Assembly: GCA_017410455.1 (NCBI GenBank)
Contig: JAFQQT010000043.1
Coordinates: 1 to 64,000 of the forward strand
DNA from: Clostridia bacterium
GTDB lineage: Bacteria > Bacillota > Clostridia > Christensenellales > Aristaeellaceae
Length of the DNA: 64,000 nucleotides
Direction: 5' to 3'
Position 1 is the stretch's first letter; every line of letters begins with the position of its first letter. Positions 23,702 through 33,400 of the stretch are shown here, piece by piece. Both the position numbers and the translations under genes were made by a program. The notes beneath the pieces are model-generated. The model was not told the origin of the DNA. It was given only the letters and a program-made list of their open reading frames with translations, and did not search any database.

Positions 23702-25945
23702 ATGAAATTCACCCAGGGTTATTGGATGATCAAGGACGGCTATAACATGTCCTACGCGACCCACGCGGTGCGCGTGAACAAGACCGACAAGGCCATGCAG
23801 GTCATTTCCGCCTGCCGGCCCATCACCAACCGCGGCGCGATCCTCGATGGCGGCACGCTGACCGTCACCTTCACCGCCCCCCGCAGGAACATCATCCGAG
23901 TGAAGGTCACCCACTTCGCCGGCACGAAGGTGCGCGACCCGAAGTTCGAGACCTTCACCGAGGACGTGACCCCCGTCATTACCGAGGACGAGAACTATGC
24001 CTGCTTCACCTCCGGCGAGCTGACCGCCCGCGTCACCAAGGCCTGCGGCCAGTGGCAGGTGGAGTACATGGTGGGTGACAGGGTCATCACCTCCACCGGC
24101 TGGCGCGGCATGGGCCGTGCGCTGGCCAAGGACGGCACCGAGGTATCCCTGCTGCCTCACGGCAAGTCCTACATGAGCGACAGCCTCCAGCTGGACGTGG
24201 GCGAGTGCGTCTACGGCCTGGGCGAGCGCTTCGGCGCTTATGTCAAGAACGGCCAGAGCGTTGATATGTGGAATGCCGACGGCGGCACGGCCAGCGAGCT
24301 GGCGTACAAGAACATCCCCTTCTACATGACCAACCGCGGCTACGGCGTGCTGGTGGAGGACGCGGGCGACGTGTCCTTCGAGGTTGCCAGCGAGAAGGTG
24401 GAGCGCGTGCAGTTCTCCCACGAGGGCGAGACGCTGGTGTATGACGTGATCTACGGCGGCGACCCCAAGGGCACCCTCGACCTCTACACCGCCCTGACCG
24501 GCCGTCCGGCGCTGCTGCCTCCGTGGAGCTTCGGCCTGTGGCTGTCCACCTCCTTTACCACCAATTATGATGAGGCCACCACCTCCTCCTTCATCAACGG
24601 CATGGCCGAGCGCGACATCCCGCTGTCCGTCTTCCACTTTGACTGCTACTGGATGCGCGGCTTCAACTGGTGCGACTTCGAGTGGGACAAGGACGTGTTC
24701 CCGGACCCCGAGGGGATGCTCAAGCGCTACCACGACAAGGGCCTGAACCTGTGCTGCTGGATCAACCCCTACATCGGTCAGGCCAGCCCCCTCTTTGAGG
24801 AAGGCATGGAGCACGGCTACCTCCTGTGCAAGGAGAACGGTGACGTCTGGCAGACCGACATGTGGCAGGCGGGTATGGCCATTGTGGACTTCACCAACCC
24901 CGACGCCTGCAGGTGGTATGCTTCCTACCTGTACAAGCTCATGGACATGGGCATCGACTGCTTCAAGACCGACTTCGGCGAGCGCATTCCCGTCCGCGGC
25001 GTGAAGTGGTTTGATGGCAGCGACCCGGTCAGGATGCACAATTACTACACCTACCTGTACAACAAGGTCGTCTTTGACGTGGTCAAGGACCGCAAGGGCG
25101 AGGGCGAGGCCATCCTCTTTGCCCGCTCTGCCACCGTGGGCGGCCAGCAGTTCCCCGTGCACTGGGGCGGCGACAACTCGGCCTCCTACATCTCCATGGC
25201 CGAAACCCTGCGCGCGGGCCTGAGCATGTCCCACTCCGGCTTCGGCTTCTGGAGCCATGACATCTCCGGCTTTGAGTCCACTGCCCCCGCGGATGTGTAC
25301 AAGCGCTGGCTGCAGTTCGGCCTCATGTCCTCCCACAGCCGCCTGCACGGCTCCACCTCCTACCGCGTGCCGTGGCTCTTTGACGAGGAGAGCGTGGACG
25401 TGTGCCGCAAGTTCACCAAGCTCAAGTGCCGCATGATGCCCTACCTGTACCAGAAGGCCGTGGAGGCCCACCAGTACGGCTGGCCCATGATGCGCCCGAT
25501 GATCGTCGAATTCCCGGACGATCCCGCCTGCGACACCCTTGACCGTCAGTACATGATGGGCGACGCCGTGCTGGTGGCCCCCATCTTCCGCAAGGACGGC
25601 CAGGTGCAGTACTACCTGCCCGAGGGCACCTGGACTAGCCTGCTGGATAACGGCCAGGTGGAGGGCGGCAAGTGGCAGACCGAGATCCACGACTTCATGT
25701 CCATGCCCCTGATGGTGCGCCCCGGTACGGTGCTGCCCCTGGGTGCGGTGGACAACCGTCCCGACTATGATTACCTGGATGGCCTGGAGCTGCACGTCTA
25801 CCAGCTGGAGGACGGCGAGAGCCAGACTGTCACGATCCCCGACCTGAAGGGCAACGCGGCTGCCACCTTCACCGTGACCATGGTGAACGGCGAAGCCAAG
25901 GTGGAGACGGATTCCGCCAAGCCCTACACGGTGATCCTCCACTGA
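23702..25945 (+). CDS. yicI: Alpha-xylosidase, glycoside hydrolase family 31 (YicI type)
   Basis: Start ATG 23702 with GAAGGAG upstream; a longer frame from 23540 runs through repeat DNA. 747 residues, close to E. coli YicI (772). Motifs: VYGLGERFGAYVKNGQSVDMWN, FHFDCYWMRGFNWCDFEWD, the nucleophile Asp in CFKTDFGERIP, the acid/base Asp in FPVHWGGDN, and the downstream SGFGFWSHDISGFE. It should release alpha-linked xylose from the non-reducing end of isoprimeverose or xyloglucan oligosaccharides. No signal peptide, so cytoplasmic. Together with GH29 and GH3 it could finish breakdown of fucosylated xyloglucan fragments; this pathway is inference. Confidence 0.92.
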   Translation: MKFTQGYWMIKDGYNMSYATHAVRVNKTDKAMQVISACRPITNRGAILDGGTLTVTFTAPRRNIIRVKVTHFAGTKVRDPKFETFTEDVTPVITEDENYACFTSGELTARVTKACGQWQVEYMVGDRVITSTGWRGMGRALAKDGTEVSLLPHGKSYMSDSLQLDVGECVYGLGERFGAYVKNGQSVDMWNADGGTASELAYKNIPFYMTNRGYGVLVEDAGDVSFEVASEKVERVQFSHEGETLVYDVIYGGDPKGTLDLYTALTGRPALLPPWSFGLWLSTSFTTNYDEATTSSFINGMAERDIPLSVFHFDCYWMRGFNWCDFEWDKDVFPDPEGMLKRYHDKGLNLCCWINPYIGQASPLFEEGMEHGYLLCKENGDVWQTDMWQAGMAIVDFTNPDACRWYASYLYKLMDMGIDCFKTDFGERIPVRGVKWFDGSDPVRMHNYYTYLYNKVVFDVVKDRKGEGEAILFARSATVGGQQFPVHWGGDNSASYISMAETLRAGLSMSHSGFGFWSHDISGFESTAPADVYKRWLQFGLMSSHSRLHGSTSYRVPWLFDEESVDVCRKFTKLKCRMMPYLYQKAVEAHQYGWPMMRPMIVEFPDDPACDTLDRQYMMGDAVLVAPIFRKDGQVQYYLPEGTWTSLLDNGQVEGGKWQTEIHDFMSMPLMVRPGTVLPLGAVDNRPDYDYLDGLELHVYQLEDGESQTVTIPDLKGNAAATFTVTMVNGEAKVETDSAKPYTVILH

Positions 25946-26010
25946 GCGAGGCGCCGTTTCAGGTGCTTCTCCGGCCCGCAGGGCTGTAAGACCAGGAAGA
26001 AGGTGCCCCC

Positions 26011-27198
26011 ATGACGTATCCCCGCCCCACTGCGCAGGATGTGCTGCAGGCGATGGCCCGCGGCGAGATCAGGCCGTACTATCAGCCGCAGTATGATGTG
26101 CTGACAAACAGGATGAAGAGCGTCGAAGCCCTGGCCCGGTGGATCCTGCCGGACGGGACGGTGCTCGCGCCCGGGCATTTCGTGCCCGTGCTGGAGCAGA
26201 CGGACGCCATCTGCCAGCTGGACTGGCACATGCTGCGGGAGGTCTGCGCTTTCCTGTGCCGTCAGCCGGCGGAGCAGAGGCACCGCATCGCCGTCAACTT
26301 CTCCCGCTGGCACTTCAACGACCCGGAGTTTCTCGCCCGCCTGTGCGCCATCGTGGATGAGCATGGCCTGCCCCACAACCTCATTGGCGTGGAGATTACC
26401 GAGTCTGCCGCCGTGGCGCACGGGCCGGACGTGGTGGAGTGGGTCAACGCGGTCAAAGCGGCGGGCTTCCTGGTGGCGATGGACGATTTCGGCTCCAGCC
26501 TGTCCAGCCTGTCCTTCCTCAAGGATGTGCCGGTGAATGTGCTCAAGCTGGACCGCAACCTGCTCTCCAGCAACTGCGAGAGCGAGCGCGAGCGCGTGAT
26601 GCTCGAAAGCATCATCTCCTTTGCGCACCGGCTGAACATGACCACCATCGCCGAGGGCGTGGAAACGCAGGAGCAGCTGAGCTTCCTGCGCACCAGCGGC
26701 TGTAAACGGGTGCAGGGCTTCCTGATGGCCCGGCCCATGCCGGCGGACGAATACGCCGAAGCCTGCGCCAAGGATGACCCGGAGGGCGAGGATGTGCTGT
26801 TCATGCAGTCCCAGACCAGCGCCATGGGGATGCTGATGGACGTCATTTTCCAGCGTTTCCCGCTGATCATCCTGGCCAACATCACCCGCAACAGCTACTA
26901 CATGATGGCCTATGAGCATTTCACCACCCGCACCTGCACGGCGGCAGGCGTGTTTGACGAGCTGATCGAGGACGGAACAGCCACCATGCACCCGGAAGAT
27001 CAGATGCGCTTCCGCGTCGCCTTTGACCGGCAGAACCTGCTTGCCGCCCATGCCCGGGGGCAGAAGAGCGTGCGCGTGGTGACCCGCCAGCGCGGCGACG
27101 ACGGCGTGTACCGCCTGGTGGAAACGGTGGATTACTTCGTCGAGAATCCGTCCACCGATGATGTGCTGATCATTGCCATGAGCCAGAACATCGATTAA
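26011..27198 (+). CDS. EAL-domain cyclic-di-GMP phosphodiesterase with C-terminal PAS-like domain
   Basis: 395 residues. The EAL domain fills about 8-250 with all metal and catalytic signatures: EALARW (EAL), VNFSRW (Asn), VEITES (Glu), AMDDFGSSLSS (DDFG), LKLDRN (Lys), AEGVET (Glu) and VQGFLMARPM (Gln). It should therefore hydrolyse c-di-GMP to pGpG. The last 130 residues (NITRNSYYMMAYEHFTTRTC to LIIAMSQNID) look like a PAS-type sensor placed after the EAL domain, which is the reverse of the common order. No membrane segment, so cytosolic. A LURP-one-like gene follows 15 bp later and is probably co-transcribed. Confidence 0.92.
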   Translation: MTYPRPTAQDVLQAMARGEIRPYYQPQYDVLTNRMKSVEALARWILPDGTVLAPGHFVPVLEQTDAICQLDWHMLREVCAFLCRQPAEQRHRIAVNFSRWHFNDPEFLARLCAIVDEHGLPHNLIGVEITESAAVAHGPDVVEWVNAVKAAGFLVAMDDFGSSLSSLSFLKDVPVNVLKLDRNLLSSNCESERERVMLESIISFAHRLNMTTIAEGVETQEQLSFLRTSGCKRVQGFLMARPMPADEYAEACAKDDPEGEDVLFMQSQTSAMGMLMDVIFQRFPLIILANITRNSYYMMAYEHFTTRTCTAAGVFDELIEDGTATMHPEDQMRFRVAFDRQNLLAAHARGQKSVRVVTRQRGDDGVYRLVETVDYFVENPSTDDVLIIAMSQNID

Positions 27199-27213
27199 GG
27201 AGCCGAAATACGA

Positions 27214-27699
27214 ATGAGACTCTACATCAAGCAGAAGGTGTTCTCCTGGAAGGACAAATTCACCGTCAAGGATGAATACGGTGAGGATCGCTACAAGGTG
27301 GAGGGCGAGTTCTTCTCCATCGGCCGCAAGCTCCATGTGTGCGATATGGCGGGGAGTGAAGTGGTCTACATCGCCCAGGAGATCTGGTCCTGGATGGCGA
27401 AGTACCATGTGCACATCCGTGGCCACCATGCGGCAGACGTGAAGCAGAAGTTCAGCTGGTTCCGCCCCAAGTACGAGCTGAGCGGCCCGGAATGCTCCGG
27501 CTGGACGGTGGACGGCAGCTTCTGGGAGCATGATTACGAGGTGCTGGACGGCACGGGCAACTGCATCGTGCGCATCTTCAAGGAGTGGATGACCTGGGGC
27601 GACAGCTATGTGCTGGATATCGCTGACCCGGCGGACGAGCTGCTGGCCCTGGCCCTGGTGCTGACCATCGACTGCGTGAAGGCCAGCCAGAACAACTGA
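27214..27699 (+). CDS. LURP-one-related (DUF567/YxjI-like) protein
   Basis: 161 residues, the usual length for bacterial LURP-one proteins. Beta-rich sequence MRLYIKQKVFSWKDKFTVKDE..., a middle GRKLHVCDMAGSEVVYIAQEIWS, and a closing hydrophobic helix (ELLALALVLTIDCV) match the family, which resembles the Tubby C-terminal fold (12-strand barrel around one helix). The function in bacteria is unknown; membrane phosphoinositide-like binding has been suggested for the fold. It follows the EAL gene by 15 bp and precedes a strong terminator. Confidence 0.85.
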   Translation: MRLYIKQKVFSWKDKFTVKDEYGEDRYKVEGEFFSIGRKLHVCDMAGSEVVYIAQEIWSWMAKYHVHIRGHHAADVKQKFSWFRPKYELSGPECSGWTVDGSFWEHDYEVLDGTGNCIVRIFKEWMTWGDSYVLDIADPADELLALALVLTIDCVKASQNN

Positions 27700-27706
27700 C
27701 ACAATG

Positions 27707-27748
27707 AAAAACGCGAGCCTGTATCGGAGGATACGGACTCGCGTTTTT
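27707..27748. terminator. Bidirectional terminator between convergent genes
   Basis: Perfect 11-bp arms AAAAACGCGAG (27707-27717) / CTCGCGTTTTT (27738-27748) with a further CCTGTATC/GATACGG inner stem. A-run and T-run on opposite sides let it work in both directions, for the LURP-one gene and the minus-strand gene ending at 27765. Confidence 0.92.
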
Positions 27749-27764
27749 GCTTGCGGATGCGGGG

Positions 27765-28565
27765 TCAGTCCAGCGGCCAGCTGCCTTTGCCGAAGTGGTT
27801 CTCGAAGGCTTTCCTGCCGTAACGTGCCGGATCGCGCCCAATCTGTACGCCCCGCAGGCAGCGCAGGATCCACCAGAGCAGCACTGCGGCGCAGATGGGA
27901 ACCATGAACCAGTCGTCGGCGGTGCTATCCGGGTTCCTCAGGCAGAAGAAGGCCCACATGCCGCCGACGAAGGCGAGAAAGACGCCAAAGAACCACCAGC
28001 CGAAGAGAACCGCGCCGGCGTTGGGAACATTGCCGTGGAAGACGTCGCCTTTACGGGGCGGGGTGGGGTCAACGCCCCGGGCGCGGCACTCCTGCTGGGC
28101 GCGGCGGATGAAGTCCTCCGCGTCCGGCATGCTGTAGTTGACGCAGAACCTGCGGCCGGATGCGATGATGAAGCCATCCTGCCGGGTTCCGCCGGAGCCG
28201 CAGTTGCCGGGCTGCACGGCGGTCACATCCTCCCAGCGTAGCGCGTGGATCCGCCCTAAAAAGGTGCGGATGGTCAGCCCGCCCGTGCCATAGCGGATGC
28301 AGCTGATGAAGCCGAAGGGCGCAAGCAGCGACGCAAAGAGCGCCATGCCGGCCAGCAGGGGAGCGGCCTCCGGCATATCCGTGACCAGCGGGATGATGAG
28401 CGCCAGCGTGGCGAAGCCAAGGACGCCGAAGAGGAACATGCCCCGCATGAAGCCGGACTGGCAGACTGTGAGCGGCTGATCCTCCGGCGCGTCGAGGTCA
28501 CGGTTCAGCCAGCAGAGCAGCAGGATCAGCAGGGCGGGGGCGAGGAGGGCGAGGGTGAGGGTCAT
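27765..28565 (-). CDS. Membrane protein with bacterial PH-like middle segment
   Basis: 266 residues. Two or three hydrophobic segments at the N-terminus (LALLAPALLILLLCWL, FLFGVLGFATLALIIPLV, AGMALFASLLAPFGF), a soluble middle (IRYGTGGLTIRTFLGRIHALRWEDVTAVQPG) that resembles bacterial PH domains, and two more segments near the C-terminus (AVLFGWWFFGVFLAFVGGMW, VPICAAVLLWWILRCL). No characterised family recognised; a membrane-associated sensor or structural role is only a guess. Probably the last gene of the minus-strand unit with YwlG and the DUF2974 gene (27 bp gap upstream). Confidence 0.7.
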   Translation of the reverse strand: MTLTLALLAPALLILLLCWLNRDLDAPEDQPLTVCQSGFMRGMFLFGVLGFATLALIIPLVTDMPEAAPLLAGMALFASLLAPFGFISCIRYGTGGLTIRTFLGRIHALRWEDVTAVQPGNCGSGGTRQDGFIIASGRRFCVNYSMPDAEDFIRRAQQECRARGVDPTPPRKGDVFHGNVPNAGAVLFGWWFFGVFLAFVGGMWAFFCLRNPDSTADDWFMVPICAAVLLWWILRCLRGVQIGRDPARYGRKAFENHFGKGSWPLD

Positions 28566-28592
28566 GCTGTACCTCCGCAGGGGAACCGGGCC

Positions 28593-29141
28593 TTACTCAT
28601 ACACCGCTCTGCTGCCGCCGATGTAGGGCAGGCGGCTGTAAGCCATGACGAGGTTGGCGTGGCCGACCTTGTCGTACTCGATGCGCAGGGGCACCGCCAC
28701 GGGGCGGATGTGCATGCCCACGAGGGTGTCGCCGACGTCGATGGCGGCCTCGGCCTGGATAAATGCGGCCAGGGCGGGCTTCGTCAGGCGCTTCCAGGCG
28801 GCCGCAGGGACGCTGCCGCCCGCCTTGGGCTGGGGCACGGCGTTGACCTGCATCAGGCAGCGGGAGCGCAGCACGCTCTCTTCCATCACGATGGCGCGGT
28901 TCAGGTGCTCGCAGCACTGGAAGGCCGCGTGCATGCCGCGGGTGGCGCAGGCGGTCAGCATGGCCTCGGCGATCACCTCGCCCAGTTCGGGCACGCTCCC
29001 CTTGCCGATGCGCGCGCCGGCCACTTCGCTGGTGGAGCAGCCCAGGACGATCACGCTGCCGGGGGCGATATTGCCAGCCTGGCACAGCGCGCCGACGGCG
29101 GCGTCCAGGGTGCGGAAGATCTCGTTCTTCAGTTCGTTCAT
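28593..29141 (-). CDS. YwlG/UPF0340 family protein (TIGR01440)
   Basis: 182 residues, full length for the family. Conserved segments: VIVLGCSTSEVAGARIGKGS, CEHLNRAIVMEE, AEAAIDVGDTLVGMHIRPVAVPLR and the closing GHANLVMAYSRLPYIGGSRA. The family is widespread in Bacillota, often near glyA/upp-type genes, and has no established function. It overlaps the DUF2974 gene upstream by 4 bp (ATGA), so the two are translated together. Confidence 0.92.
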   Translation of the reverse strand: MNELKNEIFRTLDAAVGALCQAGNIAPGSVIVLGCSTSEVAGARIGKGSVPELGEVIAEAMLTACATRGMHAAFQCCEHLNRAIVMEESVLRSRCLMQVNAVPQPKAGGSVPAAAWKRLTKPALAAFIQAEAAIDVGDTLVGMHIRPVAVPLRIEYDKVGHANLVMAYSRLPYIGGSRAVYE

Positions 29142-30250
29142 GTGGGGGTGTCTCCTTCCGTGATGGGGGCGTCCTCGCGGCGGGCGCGCAGGTGCCCCAG
29201 GATGTTCTGGGCGCCGATGGAAAGGAAGTCGCCTGAGAGGGTGATGATCATCAGCGCGGTGTCGAAATCGACCTTCTGCAGGGCCTTGAGGATGCCGGCG
29301 GCCCGCCCGGGAACGTCCACCAGCAGCTCCTTCATGGTGGAGGCGCCGCTGGCCTCCAGCAGGTCAAAGAGGGTGTTCACAAAGCGGCGGCGCTGCTCCG
29401 GGCTGACGCGGGAGAGCCAGGTGTGTACCGTCTGGTTCACCAGCTGGCTGCTGGCGTCCACCTCCGGCACCTGGGTGAAATGCGCGCCCATCAGCTGCCA
29501 GGTGAAGGTGTCGTGCTGCAGCAGCCCCGTCGCATCCGACCGGACGACCGTGTACTGCGGGTGATAGGCCAGGAGCATACCCACCACGCTGGTCTGGGGC
29601 ACGAAGGAACGGATGCGCGGCGCGATGCGGGCGTAGCCGTCGGAGGCCATGGTGGCGTCGTCCAGGCCGGGGCCGTCGAAGGAGTACACCGCGATGATGC
29701 GCTGCTGAACCTCCGGGTCGGCATGGGCGGCGGCATAGATGGCAAGGTTCCCGCCCTTGCTGTGCCCGCCGAGGATGAGGCGGCCGGGGAGGGCCGCTGC
29801 GGCCTGCGCGAGATACGCCACGGCGGCGGTTTGGGCAGGTACGGGGCTCTCGAAGGCCATGTTGAAGTCCTCCCGCCAGCCCACGATGGTGTTGTCCGTG
29901 CCGCGGAAGGCGATGTAGTGCGTGCCGTCGGGCAGGTCGAGGGTGATGGCGGCGAACTGCATGTCGCGGTCCGGGTCGGTGTGCGCGATGGCCCGGTGGA
30001 TGCGCAGCCCGGAGAAGCGCTCGGTCATCCCGGCGGCGCTGAGCAGGGCGCGGCCCTCCTTGACGAAGTTGATCTCAATGGCGGGCGGCGGTGGCAGGTG
30101 CGCGGCGGCGTCCTGTACCAGCACGGGCTCCGCCGGGTAGGTCTGGTAGCTCAGCGTGGCGGCGATGAGGCTGTCCACGTCGTTGAAGGGGACGTCCCTT
30201 CCGATGGGCGTGTCACCGCGCCAGAGCAGGTAGTCCATCATGTTGGGCAT
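29138..30250 (-). CDS. DUF2974 / Mbeg1-like alpha/beta-hydrolase
   Basis: 370 residues. DUF2974 pattern: N-terminal MDYLLWRGD and DSLIAATLSY, IAFRGTDNTIVGWREDF, and the nucleophile elbow GGHSKGGNLAIYAA, whose Ser should be catalytic; then SFDGPG and the HDTFTWQL region with the candidate His. The fold is lipase-like and no signal peptide is seen, so a cytosolic esterase or lipase is likely; the substrate is unknown. Stop overlaps the start of the YwlG gene by 4 bp. Confidence 0.9.
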   Translation of the reverse strand: MPNMMDYLLWRGDTPIGRDVPFNDVDSLIAATLSYQTYPAEPVLVQDAAAHLPPPPAIEINFVKEGRALLSAAGMTERFSGLRIHRAIAHTDPDRDMQFAAITLDLPDGTHYIAFRGTDNTIVGWREDFNMAFESPVPAQTAAVAYLAQAAAALPGRLILGGHSKGGNLAIYAAAHADPEVQQRIIAVYSFDGPGLDDATMASDGYARIAPRIRSFVPQTSVVGMLLAYHPQYTVVRSDATGLLQHDTFTWQLMGAHFTQVPEVDASSQLVNQTVHTWLSRVSPEQRRRFVNTLFDLLEASGASTMKELLVDVPGRAAGILKALQKVDFDTALMIITLSGDFLSIGAQNILGHLRARREDAPITEGDTPT

Positions 30251-30273
30251 GATATCCCTCCCTTCGGTCGGGA

Positions 30274-30389
30274 AATTCGGAATTCGGAATTCGGAATTTT
30301 ACTGGCTGAAAACATGGTGCCGGGAGGCGGAGCGCAGAATGAGAATATGCAGGGGCAGTCGATCAATTCCGCATTCCGAATTCAAAACT
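30274..30389. repeat. Small inverted-repeat element between minus-strand genes
   Basis: Three tandem AATTCGG units (30274-30294) on the left are mirrored by CCGCATTCCGAATTC (30369-30383) on the right, enclosing about 75 bp. The arrangement looks like a miniature element with imperfect terminal inverted repeats. It fills most of the 151-bp gap before the FtsK gene end. Confidence 0.55.
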
Positions 30390-30401
30390 GACTCCCCGGC
30401 A

Positions 30402-33400
30402 TCAGTCCAGCTGGCCGCTGTCCTTCATGACTTCGAATTCCTCGCGGGTGATGAGGCACAGGCGGGGCTTGGCGCCGTCCTTCTGGGAGATGATGCCGCG
30501 CTTCTCCATCTCATCCACCAGGCGGCCGGCACGGGCATAGCCCAGGCGGAGGCGGCGCTGGATGAGGGAGGTGGAGACCTGCCCGTCGTTGACGGCCATC
30601 TCGATGGCCTGCATGAGGAGGCTCCCATCGCCGCCGGTGTAATCGTCGTCGGCGGATGCATCGGGGATGACCACCGCGTCGGCCTCGTTCTGCAGCTTCT
30701 CCAGCTCCTCGAGGATGGCGGGGTCGTATTCGCCCGGGCAGGTGGCGCGGATGGTATCGGTGATGCGGTTGACCTCGCCGTCGGAGAGGAAGCAGCCCTG
30801 CACGCGGATGGGCGTGAACTCGCCCGTGGGCATGTAGAGCATGTCGCCAAAGCCCAGGAGCTGCTCGGCGCCGATGCGGTCCAGGATCGTGCGGCTGTCC
30901 ACGTTGGAGGACACCTTGAAGGCGATGCGGCTGGGGATGTTGGCCTTGATCAGGCCCGTGATCACGTCCACAGAGGGGCGCTGGGTGGCCACGATCAGGT
31001 GGATGCCCGCCGCACGGGCCAGCTGGGCCAGGCGGCAGATGCGCTCCTCAACGTCCTTCTTGCAGGTCATCATCAGGTCGGCCAATTCGTCGATGACGAT
31101 GACGATGCGGGGCATGCGGTCCTCTTCGTTGGCGGACTCGTTGTAGCCGTCGATGGCGCGCACGCCGGCCTCCTGGAAGCGGCGGTAGCGGTCCATCATC
31201 TCGCCAACGGCCCAGGCCAGCGCGCCGGAAGCCTTGTGGGGGTCGCTGACCACGGGCACCAGCAGGTGGGGGATGCCGTTGTAGCACTGGAGCTCCACCA
31301 CCTTGGGGTCCACCAGAATGAGGCGCACGTCCTTGGGGCTGCAGCGGTAGAGGAGACTGTTGATGATGGTGTTGATGCACACCGACTTGCCCGAGCCCGT
31401 CGCGCCTGCGATGAGCAGATGGGGCATCTTGGCCAGGTCGCAGATGACGGGCGTGCCGGCGATGTCCTTGCCCAGGGCCACGACCAGGGGCTTGGTGGCC
31501 TTGCGCATGGGCTCGGACTCCAGGACCTCCCGCAGGGTGACCATCGCGCGCTCGTGGTTGGGGACCTCCACGCCCACCAGCGACTTGCCGGGGATGGGCG
31601 CCTCGATGCGCACGGACTTGACCTCCAGGTTCATGGCGATGTTGCGGTTCAGGTCCGTCACCTTGCTCACGCGAACGCCGGGGGCCAGCTCCAGCTCAAA
31701 CCGGCGGATGGCCGGGCCATGGGTGATGTGGCGGACCTTCGCGGGCACCTTGAAGGACTGCAGCACGTTTTCCAGGCAGCGGGAGAGAACCTCATCCTCC
31801 TCGGCGCTGATGCCGGCCTGGGGCTGCGGATCAGCCAGCAGATCCAGCGACGGGAAGACGTAGGGAGTCTCCTCGCGGGTGCGCATCATCGCGCCATCGG
31901 GCATGAGGGTCGTTGTGGTGCGCACGGGCGGCGTAGCGGGCTTCACGATGGGCTGCGGCGCGGTGGGGGCTGCAGCGTCGGGGCCCTCCTCCCACGGGGG
32001 CGCAGCGTCGTTGGCCCACACGGTGGGGGTCGCCTGCTCGCGGGAGGCCGCCGCCCGGGGACGGGCCGGTGCGGGTTCGTTCCGCCAGGAAGCGCTGCCG
32101 CCGGCTTCGGGCTGACTCCAGGCCGAGGGGGTGTCCTTGCGGGTGCTGCGGACAGGCGCGGCGGGTTCGGCCTCTGCGGGAACCGGCGCAGTGGAGGCGC
32201 CTCCCTTGGCAGCCATGGCGGCCTGCATGCGGTCGGCGAAGCTGCCCTTGCGCACGGCGCGGGCAGGCTGGGCGGGCGTTTCGGGGGAGGCGGGCTGCGC
32301 CTTCTGCGGGGCGGGCGCCTCCTCCGGCACGGGTTCGGGGCGGACGATCACGGGGGGTGCCTCCTGCACAGCGGGCGCGGGGGCCGCAGCGGGCTGCACC
32401 GGAGCGGGTGCGGCTTCGGCGGGAGCGGTCTGCGGCGCGGCGAAATCATCCGCCACAGGGACGGGCCGGGTCGCCACGCGGCGGCGGGGCGCGGTGGCCT
32501 CGCCGGGCTGCACATCGTCGGCAGGATCCTCTGCGGGCTCAAACAGGCCACGGCGGCGGCGCGGGGCTTCCGGTGCGCTGGCCCTGGACTTGTCGCGGCG
32601 GAAGAGGCCCTTCGGCTCGCTGACGGGGGGGATGTCCGCCGGTGCGGCGAAGGGGTCGGAGGCGTCGGCCTTCGCCTGGGGCGCGGTGGACTGCATGGGG
32701 GCGACCGGCGCGGCCTGCCTGCGCACGGGGCGCTGGGGCATGGCCTGCGGGCGGCCGTGGGTGTTGTTCCAGTTGGCGGCGCCGGGGGGCGTCATGTTCT
32801 GCCAGGGATCGGGGACATCCGCAGGCATGGGCGCGGGCGGCACGGGCTGGGCAGGGGGCATGGCGGGCTGCTGCATCTGCTGTTGCTGCATCTGCTGCTG
32901 GAGCTGCGCCTGCTGCTGCATCTGCAGTTGCTGCTGGCGCTGCTGTTCGGCCAGGGCGGCCTCCTGCTCGCGCTGGATGCGCTCCTGTTCGCGCTGGAGG
33001 CGCTTCTGCTCCCTGAGGGCAGCGCGCTGCTGGCTGGTGGAGGAGAGGCTGGCAGCAATGGCCTTGAAATCCAGCCGGATGAGGAAGAGGAAGGCGACGA
33101 TGGCTGCCAGCACGGCGATCACAAGGCCGAAGATATTGCCCAGGCCCTTCCACAGCGGCCAGGAGAGGAGCATGCCAAGGAAGCCGCCGCCGATGGAGCG
33201 GCCATCGTTGCGACGGCTGCCGCTGCCATACTCAAAGGCGTCGGCCAGGAAGGCGGGATAGCTGTCGCCGGCAACGCCCTCCTGCTGCACGCCCTGGCGC
33301 ACGGCCTCCATCAGGGAAGTGCCGGAGCGGATGTAGGTCATCAGCGTGACGGTGGTGCACAGCAGTACCAGCAGCACGCTGGCCAGGATGAAGGGGCGGA

